Assembly: GCA_001664505.1 (NCBI GenBank)
Contig: CP011806.1
Span: 1,861,317 to 1,895,498, forward strand
DNA: 34,182 nucleotides
Direction of reading: 5' to 3'
DNA from: Acidobacteria bacterium Mor1
GTDB taxonomy: Bacteria; Acidobacteriota; Polarisedimenticolia; Polarisedimenticolales; Polarisedimenticolaceae
Within the stretch, counting starts at the first letter, position 1; every line of letters starts with the position of its first letter. The position numbers and the translations under genes were made by a program. The notes beneath the pieces are model-generated. The model was given only the letters and a program-made list of their open reading frames with translations, searched no databases and was not told the origin of the DNA. Shown one piece after another: positions 1 through 8,445 of the stretch.

Positions 1-919
1 CGACTCCTGCGACAACACCCCGAACAACGGCGCCTGCGACGACGGCCTGTTCTGTAACGGCGCCGAGACCTGTGACGCCGTCAACGACTGCCAGGCAGGC
101 AACGCGCCCTGTAGTGGCGGTGACTGCGACGAGGGCGCGGATGTCTGCATCACCGACGGTGACGTGGTCTGGATGTCCTTCCGCAGCAACACCGCGGTGC
201 CGGGCGTCGGCACCGTGACCGACGACGACATCGTCGAGTACGACGTGGCCAACGACACCTGGACCAAGGTGTTCGACGGCAGCGACGTGGGCCTCGGCTC
301 CTACGAGATCAGCGGCCTGGCGCGGCTGGGCTCGGGAGACCTGCTGCTCAGCTTCACCGCGGCCGGTTCCGTCGGCGGGGTGAGCTTCGACGATTCCGAC
401 GTCCTGCAGTTCACCCCGACCTCGCTGGGCGACACCACGGCGGGCAGCTTCCAGATGTACTTCGACGGAAGCGACGTCGGCCTGACCACCAACGGTGAGG
501 ACGTGGACGCGCTGACCCTGATGAGCGACGGCCGGATCGTGATCTCCACCCTGGGTGGCGTGAACGCCAGCGGCGCGTCGGGTGCCGACGAGGATCTCTG
601 GATCTTCAACGCCACCAGTCTGGGATCGTCGACGGCGGGCTCCTTCGAGCGCCTGTTCGACGGCAGCGACGTGGGGCTCAACAACTCCAGCAGTGAGGAT
701 GTCGACGCCGCGGCGATGACGACCTCCAACAACCTGCTGCTGTCGACGGTCGGCAACTTCAGCGTGACCGGCGTGAGCGGCGCGGACGAGGACGTGATCG
801 AGTTCGTGCCCGGTACCTACGGCAACTCCACCTCGGGAACGTTCTCGATGTACCTGGATCTGACGTCGCTGGGGATCGTCTCCAGCGAAGACGTCGGCTC
901 GCTGCACTTCGAGAACTGA
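1..919 (+). CDS. Secreted Cys-rich repeat protein, 3' part (5' end outside window)
   Basis: The reading frame is open from base 2 to the stop at 917-919, so the gene starts upstream of the window. The first ~55 visible residues are Cys-rich, with motifs such as DGLFCNGAETCD and CQAG, a module common in large extracellular proteins of Planctomycetota, Myxococcota and Acidobacteriota. The rest holds imperfect repeats of roughly 65 residues sharing FDGSDVGL, a Ser/Thr/Gly-rich turn (SLGDTTAGSF, SLGSSTAGSF, TYGNSTSGTF) and GADEDxxxF; the periodicity suggests beta strands, perhaps a propeller or solenoid. No catalytic motif is visible. The protein is acidic (many Asp) and is probably exported and calcium-stabilised, but the function is unknown. 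A strong terminator follows. An in-frame ATG at 173 and a GTG at 164 lie inside the gene and are not starts. Confidence 0.85.
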   Translation, partial: DSCDNTPNNGACDDGLFCNGAETCDAVNDCQAGNAPCSGGDCDEGADVCITDGDVVWMSFRSNTAVPGVGTVTDDDIVEYDVANDTWTKVFDGSDVGLGSYEISGLARLGSGDLLLSFTAAGSVGGVSFDDSDVLQFTPTSLGDTTAGSFQMYFDGSDVGLTTNGEDVDALTLMSDGRIVISTLGGVNASGASGADEDLWIFNATSLGSSTAGSFERLFDGSDVGLNNSSSEDVDAAAMTTSNNLLLSTVGNFSVTGVSGADEDVIEFVPGTYGNSTSGTFSMYLDLTSLGIVSSEDVGSLHFEN

Positions 920-939
920 TGGCAGCTCTCGAGAACTGA
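909..939 (+). repeat. Duplicated gene end with stop codon
   Basis: The 11-base TCGAGAACTGA, which contains the last codons and TGA stop of the upstream gene, occurs at 909-919 and again at 929-939. The 20-base period is not a multiple of three, so the second copy is not a read-through reserve stop in the same frame. Similar 3' end duplications occur after the metalloprotease and the DUF5916 genes. Confidence 0.7.
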
Positions 940-964
940 CGAACCGCCCGGAACGGGCACACCA

Positions 965-999
965 GGGGCCAGCGCTTCGGCGCTGGCCCCTTCCTTTTT
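965..999 (+). terminator. Intrinsic terminator with UUCG tetraloop
   Basis: A perfect 11-base-pair stem (965-975 with 980-990) closes a TTCG loop and is followed by TTCCTTTTT. It lies 45 bases after the stop of the Cys-rich repeat protein and should end that transcript. Confidence 0.93.
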
Positions 1000-1020
1000 G
1001 GGGTGACCCGAGGTAGGCGC

Positions 1021-1132
1021 CGTGGGGTGCCCGAAAGCACGGGACCGGCGTAGCCCGGCAAGGATCGCGGGACGACACCGGTAAGGATCTCCGTCATCCT
1101 GGCCGGCCGGTGGCCACCAGTGGCACCCCGCG
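1021..1132 (+). ncRNA. Candidate structured RNA, class not recognised
   Basis: Bases 1021-1031 (CGTGGGGTGCC) pair with 1122-1132 (GGCACCCCGCG) in an 11-base-pair helix with one G-U pair, enclosing 90 bases. Inside, ACCGG 1077-1081 can pair with CCGGT 1107-1111, stacked over AGGAT 1084-1088 with ATCCT 1096-1100. The 5' strand of the closing helix also has a competing local hairpin (GTGC, CCGAAA, GCAC at about 1027-1040), so two folds are mutually exclusive, as in a switch. I compared it by eye with c-di-GMP-I, cobalamin, TPP and guanidine motifs and none fits. Chance pairing in GC-rich DNA remains possible. Confidence 0.3.
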
Positions 1133-1302
1133 ATCTAGGGTTTCGTCGTGCCGGGTTGCGAAGCGTTACGGCCTGACGCCGGAAAATCGCAACGAGTTCG
1201 TTTTTTCCTTCCGCCTGCCGTTTTCTCGCCCTGAACTTGCCGCTTTTGCCTTCCGATTCCGTGTCCCATGTCGATCGGCAAGCACGACGATCAGCGAGCA
1301 CA

Positions 1303-1355
1303 GCAAGCAAATACCCCGTTTCCACGGGGCATCCTGGCCGGCCGGGCCTGCTTGT
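1303..1355 (+). promoter_or_regulatory. Three-way-junction-like 5' leader abutting the Shine-Dalgarno
   Basis: GCAAGCA (1303-1309) pairs with TGCTTGT (1349-1355, one G-U), enclosing two hairpins: CCCCGT/ACGGGG (1314-1319 with 1324-1329, TTCC loop) and CCTGG/CCGGG (1333-1337 with 1342-1346, CCGG loop). The outer helix ends one base before the GGAGG (1356-1360) of the metalloprotease gene, so its formation or opening could affect ribosome access. This is a hand-drawn fold without covariation support. Confidence 0.4.
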
Positions 1356-1365
1356 GGAGGACACG

Positions 1366-4300
1366 ATGAACAACAACAGACCGATCGCGACAAGTTCGAT
1401 CGCGCCAGGATCGATCGCGCCAGGATCGGCTCCGGTGCGGACCTTGCTGACCTGCCTGGTGTGGCTGGCCTGCCTGGTTGCCGCCGCACCGGCGCTGGCT
1501 CAGGTCGACCCCGAGCTCAGCCTTTCCCGAAACCCCGGGGATGACGCGGTCCAGCTCAGCTGGACCGGGGGCGCTCCGACCTTTGAGGTCTATCGCTCCT
1601 CGGATGCTTCCGACGTGATCACCCCCGGCAATCGTCTCGGCGAGGTCCAGGGCTACGGATTCAATGACCAGCCCCCCGTCGGCGAAATCTTCTTCTATCG
1701 AATTCAATCCCGCTCGGACTGCCTGCGCCCGATCGGCGACACCGCCGCCCGGCAGTCCCAGCCGGCTCAGAACTTCGGCAACGACCCATCCCTCTTCGCG
1801 GGAGACGACGGCAAGGATCGGACCTACCTGAAGTTCTCGCTTGACGGGATCCCGGCCGACGCCATCGTCGACAAGGCCACCCTGATCCTGCAGCAGACGT
1901 CCCTCACTCAGGGGAACCCGTTCGAGATCTACAGTGCGGTGGAAGCCTGGGCCGAGGACGCCCTGACCTGGAACGACCAGCCGAATCTGGGCTCTCTCTA
2001 CGCCGTCGAGAGTCAGGCGGCAGGGAGCGGAGCGCGGAGCTGGGATGTGGCCGGACTGGTCGATGACTGGCTGTCGGGATCGACGCCGAACCACGGATTG
2101 GTGGTAATCGCCAACGGTAACCTGGCGGAGTACACCTCCCGCGAAACCGACGAGACCTCGGTGCCGCGGCTCTGCGTGCAGTGGCGGGACCCGGTCGAGG
2201 ACGCCCTGCTCAACCTGGAACAACAGTCTCCCGAAGGGGTCCGCTCCCGCTTCGGCGCAGCCACGGTCGAAACCCTCGACGTGCAGGTACCGGCCAGCTC
2301 CGGCGACCCGGTGGATGCCGCCCTTCAGTACCTTCAGGACAACCGCATCCTGTTCGGCATCGAGAGCGCCTGGGTCGATCTGTTCCTCGACCGCATCCGC
2401 GAGTGGGACGGCATGACCGCCGTGGCGTTCGGCCGCAGGGTCCAGAACATTCCCGTGCTGGACGAGACCCTGATCGTCTTCGTCGCCGACGGCACGGTCT
2501 GGGGTTCCTCGAGCCGGCTGCGCGACGACCGGACCTTCGAGGGGCAGGTGCGGATCACCCCCGAACAGGCGCGGCAGTTCGCGCTCAACGAGCTCTCGGG
2601 GGAATACCCCAACGTGCGCACTCTCGGGGCGCCGCGACCCTACTGGGTTCCGCTCAACGAAGACGATCCGGAGCCCGAGGTCGCCTTCTGGGTGCCGGTC
2701 TCCGGCCTTTCGACCAACGGTGATCTGCCGCTCAACGGGGCGGCCTTCATCGATGCCGAGAGCGGAGCGTTGCTGCGGATGGTCGACATGGTCCACGAGG
2801 CGGCCGAGAACTTCCAGGTGCGCGACGCCGAGAACGAATCCAGCGACACCTGCTGGCTCTTCCCCTGGGAGAACAAGCCGATCTGGTTCGACGAGGACGG
2901 TCCGCTGCCGGCCTACCCGGGGCAGCCGGCCGACCTGTTCGGCGACGGCCAGCGGGTCGCCGACGGGATCGACGACGTCTACGACCACTTCGTCGACAAC
3001 TTCGGCTGGCGCGGCATGAGTGGCCGGGGTGAGGGGTTCCGCGCCTACGTGCATTGGAACGACGTCGAGTTCAACAACGCCATGTACACCTCGTTCTGCA
3101 ACATCATGAGCTTCGGCGACGGCTGGACCGGGCTGGATATCATCGGCCACGAGTTCGGGCACGGCCTGGCGTTTCATGCGATCCCGCTGTTCTGGGAAGG
3201 CCAGCCCGCGGCCATCGGCGAGCACATCGGTGACTTCTTCGGCTCCCAGCTCGACGGCAACTGGCAGCTGGCCGAGGACCGCGCCGATGCCGACGCCCGC
3301 ACGATCCGGGACATGTCCAATCCCCCGCTGTTCAACGACTGCGAGGGCATGCCCGACCCGGACCACATGGATCTCGTCCGGCCGATGAGCTGCGACAAGG
3401 GTGGCGTGCACGCCATCAACGGCGTGCTGAACAAGGCGGCTTACCTGCTGACCGACGGAGACGCTCACCGGGGCATCGTGACCAGCGGCATCGGGCGTTT
3501 CAAGGCCGGCCAGCTGATCTTCTCGGTCATCGTCTCCCACACCCACCCCTGGTCCAACCTGCGGATGTTCGGCGAGGAGGCGGTGCGCGAAGCCCAGCGA
3601 TTCCTGCGTGACGGACTCCACGGGTTCACGGTGAACGACGTCTGCGACGTGATCAACGCCTATGCGGCAGTCGGCATCGGCGATCCGGACACCGATTGTG
3701 ACGGCGTGCCCAACGCCCCGGCCGATGACGGCGACGGAGACGGGATCCGCGACGGGTTGGACAACTGCCCCAACGTCAGCAACCGCACTCAGTTCGACCT
3801 CAACGGCGACGGCGAGGGAGATGCCTGCGACGGTGATGACGACGGAGACGGTGTACCCGACGACACCGACAACTGCCGCCGGCGAATCAACCCGGGGCAG
3901 GAGGACACCGACGGCGACGGAATCGGCAACGTCTGCGACGACGACGACCGGGATCGGGTGCTCGATCTCGACGACAACTGCCCGACCTCTTACAACCCGG
4001 ACCAGCGGGATTCCGACGGGGACGGCATGGGCGATGCCTGTGACGAGGATCCGGACAATGACGGAATCTTCCCGGCGGACAACTGCCCGCTGCACTTCAA
4101 CCCGTCCCAGAGCAACAGTGACGGTGACACCCTCGGGAACGCCTGCGACAACTGCCCCTTCGACACCAACGAGGACCAGGCGGACATGGACCGGGATGGC
4201 GAAGGGGATGAGTGCGACAACGACCGGGACGGCGACGGCGTGCCCAACGGCAGCGACAACTGTCCCGACGTGATCAACGCCGCCCAGTTCGACAACGACG

Positions 4301-4743
4301 GCGACGGTGTGGGGACCGCCTGTGACTCCGACGAGATGGCCTTCTTCAGCGGCCTCGCCGGGGCCCAGCAGCTGGCGCTGTTTCTCCAACACAACGACAT
4401 CGCCGAAGTCATGCGGCTTCGCGTCGAGCCCTGCAGCGTGTTGGACTGTCCCGGACGGCTGGGGCCGAATTTCAACACCAGCGTCACCCTGAGCGCCTTG
4501 AATCACGACTACGCGATGCGCATCGTCGACGATCGCGGCTTCGCCATCGCCGACGGGCTCTCCTTCCAGGGAGCCCCGGTGACCATGACGTTCAGCGTCG
4601 ATCACGAGTACTTCTACCAGGACGGCATCAGCGGGCTGGACTACGTCGGTCGCGAGTACTTCCTTGAGCTGATCGCCCCGCCGGGCAGCCAGGACGGGCA
4701 GATCCTCGAAGGGTTCATCGAGGTGAACAGCTCCCTGGATTGA
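1366..4743 (+). CDS. Secreted M4 (thermolysin-family) metalloprotease with DNRLRE-like and thrombospondin type-3 domains
   Basis: This is an exported zinc endopeptidase of 1125 residues. The start is ATG 1366, preceded by GGAGG at 1356-1360; the frame is open further upstream but lacks a ribosome site there. A signal peptide ends near ALAQ (about residue 43). A short FN3-like segment follows, then a DNRLRE-like domain (about 125-275: [27 protein letters not shown]). A prodomain-like FTP/PepSY region precedes the peptidase. Catalytic residues match thermolysin in spacing: H595-E596-x-x-H599, E619 as third zinc ligand 24 residues after H595, D623, and H682 in GGVH. Asp-rich TSP3 repeats (775-990; DxDGDGxxD and DNCP motifs) bind calcium in other proteins. 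The C-terminal ~135 residues are unassigned. It is probably surface-attached or released to degrade external protein. Confidence 0.93.
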   Translation: MNNNRPIATSSIAPGSIAPGSAPVRTLLTCLVWLACLVAAAPALAQVDPELSLSRNPGDDAVQLSWTGGAPTFEVYRSSDASDVITPGNRLGEVQGYGFNDQPPVGEIFFYRIQSRSDCLRPIGDTAARQSQPAQNFGNDPSLFAGDDGKDRTYLKFSLDGIPADAIVDKATLILQQTSLTQGNPFEIYSAVEAWAEDALTWNDQPNLGSLYAVESQAAGSGARSWDVAGLVDDWLSGSTPNHGLVVIANGNLAEYTSRETDETSVPRLCVQWRDPVEDALLNLEQQSPEGVRSRFGAATVETLDVQVPASSGDPVDAALQYLQDNRILFGIESAWVDLFLDRIREWDGMTAVAFGRRVQNIPVLDETLIVFVADGTVWGSSSRLRDDRTFEGQVRITPEQARQFALNELSGEYPNVRTLGAPRPYWVPLNEDDPEPEVAFWVPVSGLSTNGDLPLNGAAFIDAESGALLRMVDMVHEAAENFQVRDAENESSDTCWLFPWENKPIWFDEDGPLPAYPGQPADLFGDGQRVADGIDDVYDHFVDNFGWRGMSGRGEGFRAYVHWNDVEFNNAMYTSFCNIMSFGDGWTGLDIIGHEFGHGLAFHAIPLFWEGQPAAIGEHIGDFFGSQLDGNWQLAEDRADADARTIRDMSNPPLFNDCEGMPDPDHMDLVRPMSCDKGGVHAINGVLNKAAYLLTDGDAHRGIVTSGIGRFKAGQLIFSVIVSHTHPWSNLRMFGEEAVREAQRFLRDGLHGFTVNDVCDVINAYAAVGIGDPDTDCDGVPNAPADDGDGDGIRDGLDNCPNVSNRTQFDLNGDGEGDACDGDDDGDGVPDDTDNCRRRINPGQEDTDGDGIGNVCDDDDRDRVLDLDDNCPTSYNPDQRDSDGDGMGDACDEDPDNDGIFPADNCPLHFNPSQSNSDGDTLGNACDNCPFDTNEDQADMDRDGEGDECDNDRDGDGVPNGSDNCPDVINAAQFDNDGDGVGTACDSDEMAFFSGLAGAQQLALFLQHNDIAEVMRLRVEPCSVLDCPGRLGPNFNTSVTLSALNHDYAMRIVDDRGFAIADGLSFQGAPVTMTFSVDHEYFYQDGISGLDYVGREYFLELIAPPGSQDGQILEGFIEVNSSLD

Positions 4744-4829
4744 CTTCTACCTGGATTGACTTCTGAGGGCTGATTCGGCCGTCGGATTGATTCGGCCGTC
4801 GGATTGAGTCGCCGGGACTGACTCGGCCG
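4734..4829 (+). repeat. Short tandem repeats spanning and following a stop codon
   Basis: CCTGGATTGACTTCT, which includes the metalloprotease stop, occurs at 4734-4748 and 4750-4764 (period 16). It is followed by a perfect 17-base tandem repeat starting TGATTCGGCC at 4771-4787 and 4788-4804, and then two degenerate units (TGAGTCGCCGGGAC and TGACTCGGCCGG). Nearly every unit begins with TGA. No gene is present here. Confidence 0.8.
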
Positions 4830-4843
4830 GAACTACCAAGCCA

Positions 4844-4886
4844 GGCCCCGGGAGCGCACGCCGCGTTCCCGGGGCCGTTTCTTTTT
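4844..4886 (+). terminator. Intrinsic terminator
   Basis: GGCCCCGGGA (4844-4853) pairs with TCCCGGGGCC (4867-4876). The stem extends by about three further pairs towards a small loop, and it is followed by GTTTCTTTTT. It ends the metalloprotease transcript about 20 bases before the next gene. Confidence 0.88.
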
Positions 4887-4907
4887 GGCCGGTGCTATCG
4901 TCGATGC

Positions 4908-5780
4908 ATGGAGATCGGAGCCACAGGTCTGGACGAAGGCCGCATTCTCATCGCCGGCTGCGGCTACGTCGGCGCCGAGTTGGCGCGTCGGCTGGTCGGT
5001 GACGGCGTCGAGGTCACAGGGCTGGGGCGCCGCGCCGAGGCACCGTTGGAGGCCATCGATTGGATCCGCGGCGATCTGGCGGACCGGGACAGCCTGACCG
5101 AGCTGGCCACCCGAGGATTCGACGCCGCGGTGTTCGCAGCCTCCCCGTCGAGCCCTGACGAGACCGGCTATCGGCGAATCTTCACCGAGGGCCTCGGGAA
5201 TCTGATCGACGCCCTCGCCGCCGCATCGCCGGCCCCGAAGCGCCTGCTGTTCACCGCCAGCACTGCGGTCTACGGCCAGACCGACGGCGAGTGGGTCGAC
5301 GAAGACTCCCCTACGAAGCCTCCGCGCTACAACGGCCGCATCCTGCTGCAGGCAGAACGGTTACTTGAAGCCGCTCCCTTCACGACCAGCTCGTTGCGTC
5401 TCGGGGGCATCTACGGGCCGGGCCGTACCCGCCTGATCGATCAGGTCCGCCGGGGGGACGCGAGCCTCGATCCGGGGCCGCCTCAGTTTACCAATCGGAT
5501 CCATCGAGACGACGCCGCCGGAGCGCTGCGGCATCTGCTGGGAGTGGAGTCCCCGGCTTCGGTTTACCTCGGCGTGGACTCCGACCCGGCGGCGCGAAAC
5601 GAGGTCACCCGCTTCCTTGCAGAACGGCTGGGAGTCCCCTGCCCCGCGGTTGCCGACGCCCCCGCTCCCCGGCGCGCGGGGAGCAAGCGTTGCCGCAACA
5701 CGAGGCTGCTGCGAAGCGGCTACCACTTCGCCTACCCGAGTTTTCGCGAGGGATACGGAGAGATGATCGAGAGGCTCTAG
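4908..5780 (+). CDS. NAD(P)-dependent epimerase/dehydratase-like protein (atypical SDR, YeeZ-like)
   Basis: This 290-residue Rossmann-fold protein probably acts on a nucleotide-sugar or related substrate in the cytoplasm; the substrate is unknown. The dinucleotide-binding loop is IAGCGYVG (residues 15-22), in the GCGxVG form typical of the YeeZ branch. The middle strand TASTAVYG (117-123) and the RLGGIYGPG segment follow the extended-SDR layout. Y141 sits where the catalytic Tyr is expected, but the usual Lys four residues on is Ile (Arg is at 144), which fits atypical SDRs. The start ATG 4908 has no Shine-Dalgarno; TATCGT at 4896-4901 lies six bases upstream, so a leaderless mRNA is possible. 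The upstream terminator isolates it from the protease gene. It is convergent with the GFA gene, 33 bases apart. Confidence 0.85.
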   Translation: MEIGATGLDEGRILIAGCGYVGAELARRLVGDGVEVTGLGRRAEAPLEAIDWIRGDLADRDSLTELATRGFDAAVFAASPSSPDETGYRRIFTEGLGNLIDALAAASPAPKRLLFTASTAVYGQTDGEWVDEDSPTKPPRYNGRILLQAERLLEAAPFTTSSLRLGGIYGPGRTRLIDQVRRGDASLDPGPPQFTNRIHRDDAAGALRHLLGVESPASVYLGVDSDPAARNEVTRFLAERLGVPCPAVADAPAPRRAGSKRCRNTRLLRSGYHFAYPSFREGYGEMIERL

Positions 5781-5813
5781 AGCCGCGCCAACCGGATCGC
5801 GGCGGCGATGGAG

Positions 5814-6239
5814 CTACCGCGGCAAACGGCCCGGGTGTTGCGGGAGATCATCGAGGATCTCGTGCCAGGGCGCCTTGTCCCTGACGAAGGTGTGGCACTG
5901 GGGACGGATGCCCGGATCGGCGTCGAGAGCCCCCAGGCGAATCGACACTTCAGGACCATCGGGCCAGGTACCGCCGAACAGACTGGATCCGCAGATCTCG
6001 CAAAACGCCTTGACCGCCGCGCCCTCGGCAGGGGTGTAGATCCGGATCCTCTCTGCGCCGTCGAGTAGCTCGAAGTGCTTCCGCAGCACACGTCCCTGGG
6101 TGCCCAGAGCGGCGCCGGAATGCTTGCGGCAGCGAACGCAGTGGCAGTTCCCGGCTCGCAGGAACGGGCCGGTGACCCGAAAGCGTACCGCCCCGCAGAG
6201 GCAGCCGCCGGTCACCGGTTCCCGATCCTGGGCCGTCAT
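5814..6239 (-). CDS. GFA family (CENP-V/GFA domain) zinc protein
   Basis: This 141-residue protein has the full Cys pattern of the GFA fold: GGCLCG (C13, C15), CHCVRC (C32, C34, C37) and FCEICGS (C80, C83). These residues bind zinc in family members. The family is named after a glutathione-dependent formaldehyde-activating enzyme, but most members have no proven reaction, so only the fold can be asserted. Length is normal for a single-domain member. It lies on the minus strand 16 bases downstream of the YceI gene and may be co-transcribed with it. Confidence 0.9.
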   Translation of the reverse strand: MTAQDREPVTGGCLCGAVRFRVTGPFLRAGNCHCVRCRKHSGAALGTQGRVLRKHFELLDGAERIRIYTPAEGAAVKAFCEICGSSLFGGTWPDGPEVSIRLGALDADPGIRPQCHTFVRDKAPWHEILDDLPQHPGRLPR

Positions 6240-6255
6240 CTTCGCTCGACCGCCT

Positions 6256-6810
6256 CTATTCGACCGTGGCCGCGATCATGATCTCGACCTCGTTGGCGAT
6301 CGAGCTGCGGTTGGACGGGTCGTGGGTCGGACCACCCAGGTTGAAGGCGGTGCGGTCCAGGGTCGCGCTGCCTTCGATCTTCAGCGGCGCGGTGCTGACC
6401 ACATCGAACTTCGCGGGCACGTCCTTGGTCACACCCATGAAGGTCACGGCGGCGGTCGCCTCGTAGCTGTTGTCCCCCACCTTCTTGACCCGGTCGATCT
6501 TGACCGTCGCGGTCGGCAGCTTGACCACGTTGAAGAAGTCAGGCTGGCGCAGGTGGTCTGCAAGCTTCGACGAGTTTTCCCAAACAGAGGCCATGTCGAT
6601 CTCGAAGGTCACGCTGCCCTTGGTCAGATCTCCCTCGGGAATCGAAACGTCGGTGAAGTGCCACTTCTCGAACTTGCCGTGGGCGCTGTAGCGCTCGTTG
6701 TGGGCCTTGAACTCGAGACTGCCCGGGGCTTCGCCGGCACCGGCAGCCACCGAGGCCAGAAGAGCCACCAGCGCGGCGGTCATCGTCATCGTTCTACGCG
6801 AGAGTTTCAT
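6256..6810 (-). CDS. YceI family periplasmic protein
   Basis: The product has about 184 residues: a signal peptide (MKLSRR then a hydrophobic stretch ending near VAAGAGEAP) and one YceI domain, a lipocalin-like barrel that binds isoprenoid lipids in characterised members. Typical features are KWHFTDVSIPEGDL, HLRQPDFFNV (the family's HLxSxDFFD motif), the FMGVTKDV segment and the NR-type ending. I chose the ATG at 6810 because AGGAG lies six bases before it; the in-frame ATG at 6816 abuts that AGGAG and is too close to use. The next gene on the same strand also has a YceI-like domain, so the pair may act on the same class of ligand. Confidence 0.9.
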   Translation of the reverse strand: MKLSRRTMTMTAALVALLASVAAGAGEAPGSLEFKAHNERYSAHGKFEKWHFTDVSIPEGDLTKGSVTFEIDMASVWENSSKLADHLRQPDFFNVVKLPTATVKIDRVKKVGDNSYEATAAVTFMGVTKDVPAKFDVVSTAPLKIEGSATLDRTAFNLGGPTHDPSNRSSIANEVEIMIAATVE

Positions 6811-6856
6811 GTCCATCTCCTGAGTGGTAACGGGGATCCGGAAAACTGCGACCGCC

Positions 6857-8302
6857 CTACGAATCGGGCAGCATCAAGACGTCCAGGTGAAACTGCAGTG
6901 TGTCATTGGCCGGAGCCGGGCCATCGGGGCCTTCGACTCCGAAGGGCTCCATCAGGCGGATCTCGAAGCCGGCCTGGACATGGAGCCGCGGTTTGCCGTC
7001 GTCACCGACGATCGGCTCGAGCTGAGCCGCGACATCGAGCGGAATCTCCTGGCCCATCATCGTGAACGTACCCTTGGCGGCAACCCGGGAGAGGTTGCCG
7101 AAGCGCAGCGGCTCTTCCGGCGCGCTCACCTCCGCCAGCTCGAAGCGGGCGTCGGGGAAGCGCTTGACCAGGATCATCTTACCGTGGATCGCGGCATCGA
7201 GGGTTTGCTCGCCCATGGTCACCGACGAGGTGTCCGTCTCGATCCAACCCTTGGCTCCCTGGAGGGAATCGGGGCTCTCGAGCGCCAGTGCACCATCGAC
7301 CTGACCGACCTCCCCGGTGTAGCGGTCGAGAGGAGCCGGGAAGCGGAAGACCAGCCGCGGCGCGGCGCCCGGCTCCGACGGCTCGACTCGCCAGCGAGCC
7401 GGCAACTCCAGGTTTGCCGCCGCGGCGGAAGAGCCCTGGGCGCGCTCGGGAAGCGGCAACCCCGCCTGCTCCCAGCTGACCTCGGCCACCGTCGCCGGCA
7501 CCGGGTCGAAGCCATCGCCGCGGGTCGAACCGGTGATCTGGGCCATGACCTCGTTTTCGAGCTGCCGCGCGGCCGCAGCGAACACTCTGTCCCGTTCGTC
7601 CCAGGAACCGGTATGGGGGGTGTCCTCCCCGACGAATACCGGCTCGATGCAGTTGAACTGCGAGAAGAGCGCCGTCGAGACCCACAGCCGACCGGCCTCG
7701 TCGAGGTAGGGGTGGAAATCCATGTAGAACGCCCGGTCCGCGGCGCCGAGTTCGATGGACTCACGCTCGCTGAACCGTTGGAACCCGGCGAGGATCGCGG
7801 CGCGAGCTTCAGCCGTGAAGCTGTCGGCGTCCAGGCCCTCGGGCAAGTGGCCGCTCAACCCGGTGATCTTGATCGGCGCGCTGACCTGGGCGCGGCCCAG
7901 CGACGCCACCGCGACATTCTTCGCGGTGTACCCACCCGGTTGAGGCGGCACCGCCCGCTGGGTGCGCACGAAATGCGCGACCTTTCCGGTGTCGACGTAG
8001 CGTCCCTGGAATACGGCACGTCCGCGGGCGCTCTGGTAGACGAGCAGCGGCGTGAGATGCACCTCGGCAGGTGCCTGCTCCGCCGTGTCGACCACTCGTA
8101 GCCGCAGGCCGAGTTCACCCGCCAGGGACTCGAGTGCGGGCCGGTGGGTCGTCTCGACGCCGTCGATGATCGCGCCCTCGGCGCTGGAGCGGACGAAGAG
8201 GATCAGCTCCTCGTGGGTCGTCGCTGCGCCGGCGGCGAAGCCCGGCGGCACGGCAGACAAGACGCAAACGAGAAGCAAACAGGCTGTGCGAAGTACATGC
8301 AT
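6857..8302 (-). CDS. Exported protein with C-terminal YceI-like domain
   Basis: This protein of about 481 residues starts at ATG 8302 (MHVLRTACLLLVC...), giving a clean signal peptide ending near GFAAGAA. The frame is open back to 8371, but that would run through the terminator at 8349-8381. Residues ~30-300 form an unrecognised region with ENEVMAQITGS and FYMDFHPYLDEAG. The last ~180 residues resemble YceI: TGEVGQVDGALALESPDS, KRFPDARFELAEVS, GTFTMMGQEIPLDV. It therefore looks like a YceI barrel with a large N-terminal extension. No strong Shine-Dalgarno precedes 8302. The single-domain yceI-type gene lies 46 bases downstream on the same strand, suggesting an operon. The biological role is unknown; periplasmic ligand binding is an inference. 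Confidence 0.8.
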   Translation of the reverse strand: MHVLRTACLLLVCVLSAVPPGFAAGAATTHEELILFVRSSAEGAIIDGVETTHRPALESLAGELGLRLRVVDTAEQAPAEVHLTPLLVYQSARGRAVFQGRYVDTGKVAHFVRTQRAVPPQPGGYTAKNVAVASLGRAQVSAPIKITGLSGHLPEGLDADSFTAEARAAILAGFQRFSERESIELGAADRAFYMDFHPYLDEAGRLWVSTALFSQFNCIEPVFVGEDTPHTGSWDERDRVFAAAARQLENEVMAQITGSTRGDGFDPVPATVAEVSWEQAGLPLPERAQGSSAAAANLELPARWRVEPSEPGAAPRLVFRFPAPLDRYTGEVGQVDGALALESPDSLQGAKGWIETDTSSVTMGEQTLDAAIHGKMILVKRFPDARFELAEVSAPEEPLRFGNLSRVAAKGTFTMMGQEIPLDVAAQLEPIVGDDGKPRLHVQAGFEIRLMEPFGVEGPDGPAPANDTLQFHLDVLMLPDS

Positions 8303-8348
8303 CACGGCACCATTCTGGCACCGGGCCTCCCACCTCGCACATGCAACG

Positions 8349-8381
8349 AAAAAGGCCGGGGAGCGGAACACTCCCCGGCCT
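8349..8381 (-). terminator. Intrinsic terminator of the RHS gene
   Basis: Read on the minus strand, an 11-base-pair stem (8371-8381 with 8353-8363) and a 7-base loop are followed by TTTTT (8353-8349). It lies 65 bases beyond the RHS stop codon and ends that transcript before the YceI-domain gene. Confidence 0.9.
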
Positions 8382-8445
8382 CGTTTGTGGTCGTTTCTCG
8401 GGCGAATCAGGGCCCGATGGTCGTCAGATCCGCGTTGCCGCTAGA

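Larger units (their letters stand above)
920..1365 (+). other. Non-coding stretch: terminator plus structured leader
   Basis: This 446-base gap holds no convincing gene. It contains the terminator of the upstream gene (965-999), a segment with a long closing helix (1021-1132), a T-rich stretch near 1198-1210 following a short AACGA/TCGTT palindrome, and a three-way-junction-like fold (1303-1355) just before the Shine-Dalgarno of the metalloprotease. The 16-base CATCCTGGCCGGCCGG occurs twice, at 1095-1110 and 1330-1345, once in each structured segment. No clear sigma-70 promoter was seen. Confidence 0.6.

Noticed and set aside
1021-1132. Assignment as a c-di-GMP-I, cobalamin, TPP or guanidine riboswitch
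   Set aside because: Isolated words look similar (GAAA loop, GGGAC, GCGTAG), but the order and conserved cores of these classes are missing.
1291-4605. Long minus-strand frame across the metalloprotease
   Set aside because: It is antisense to a gene with intact thermolysin motifs and TSP3 repeats; its Val/Gly/His-rich composition is typical of a shadow frame.
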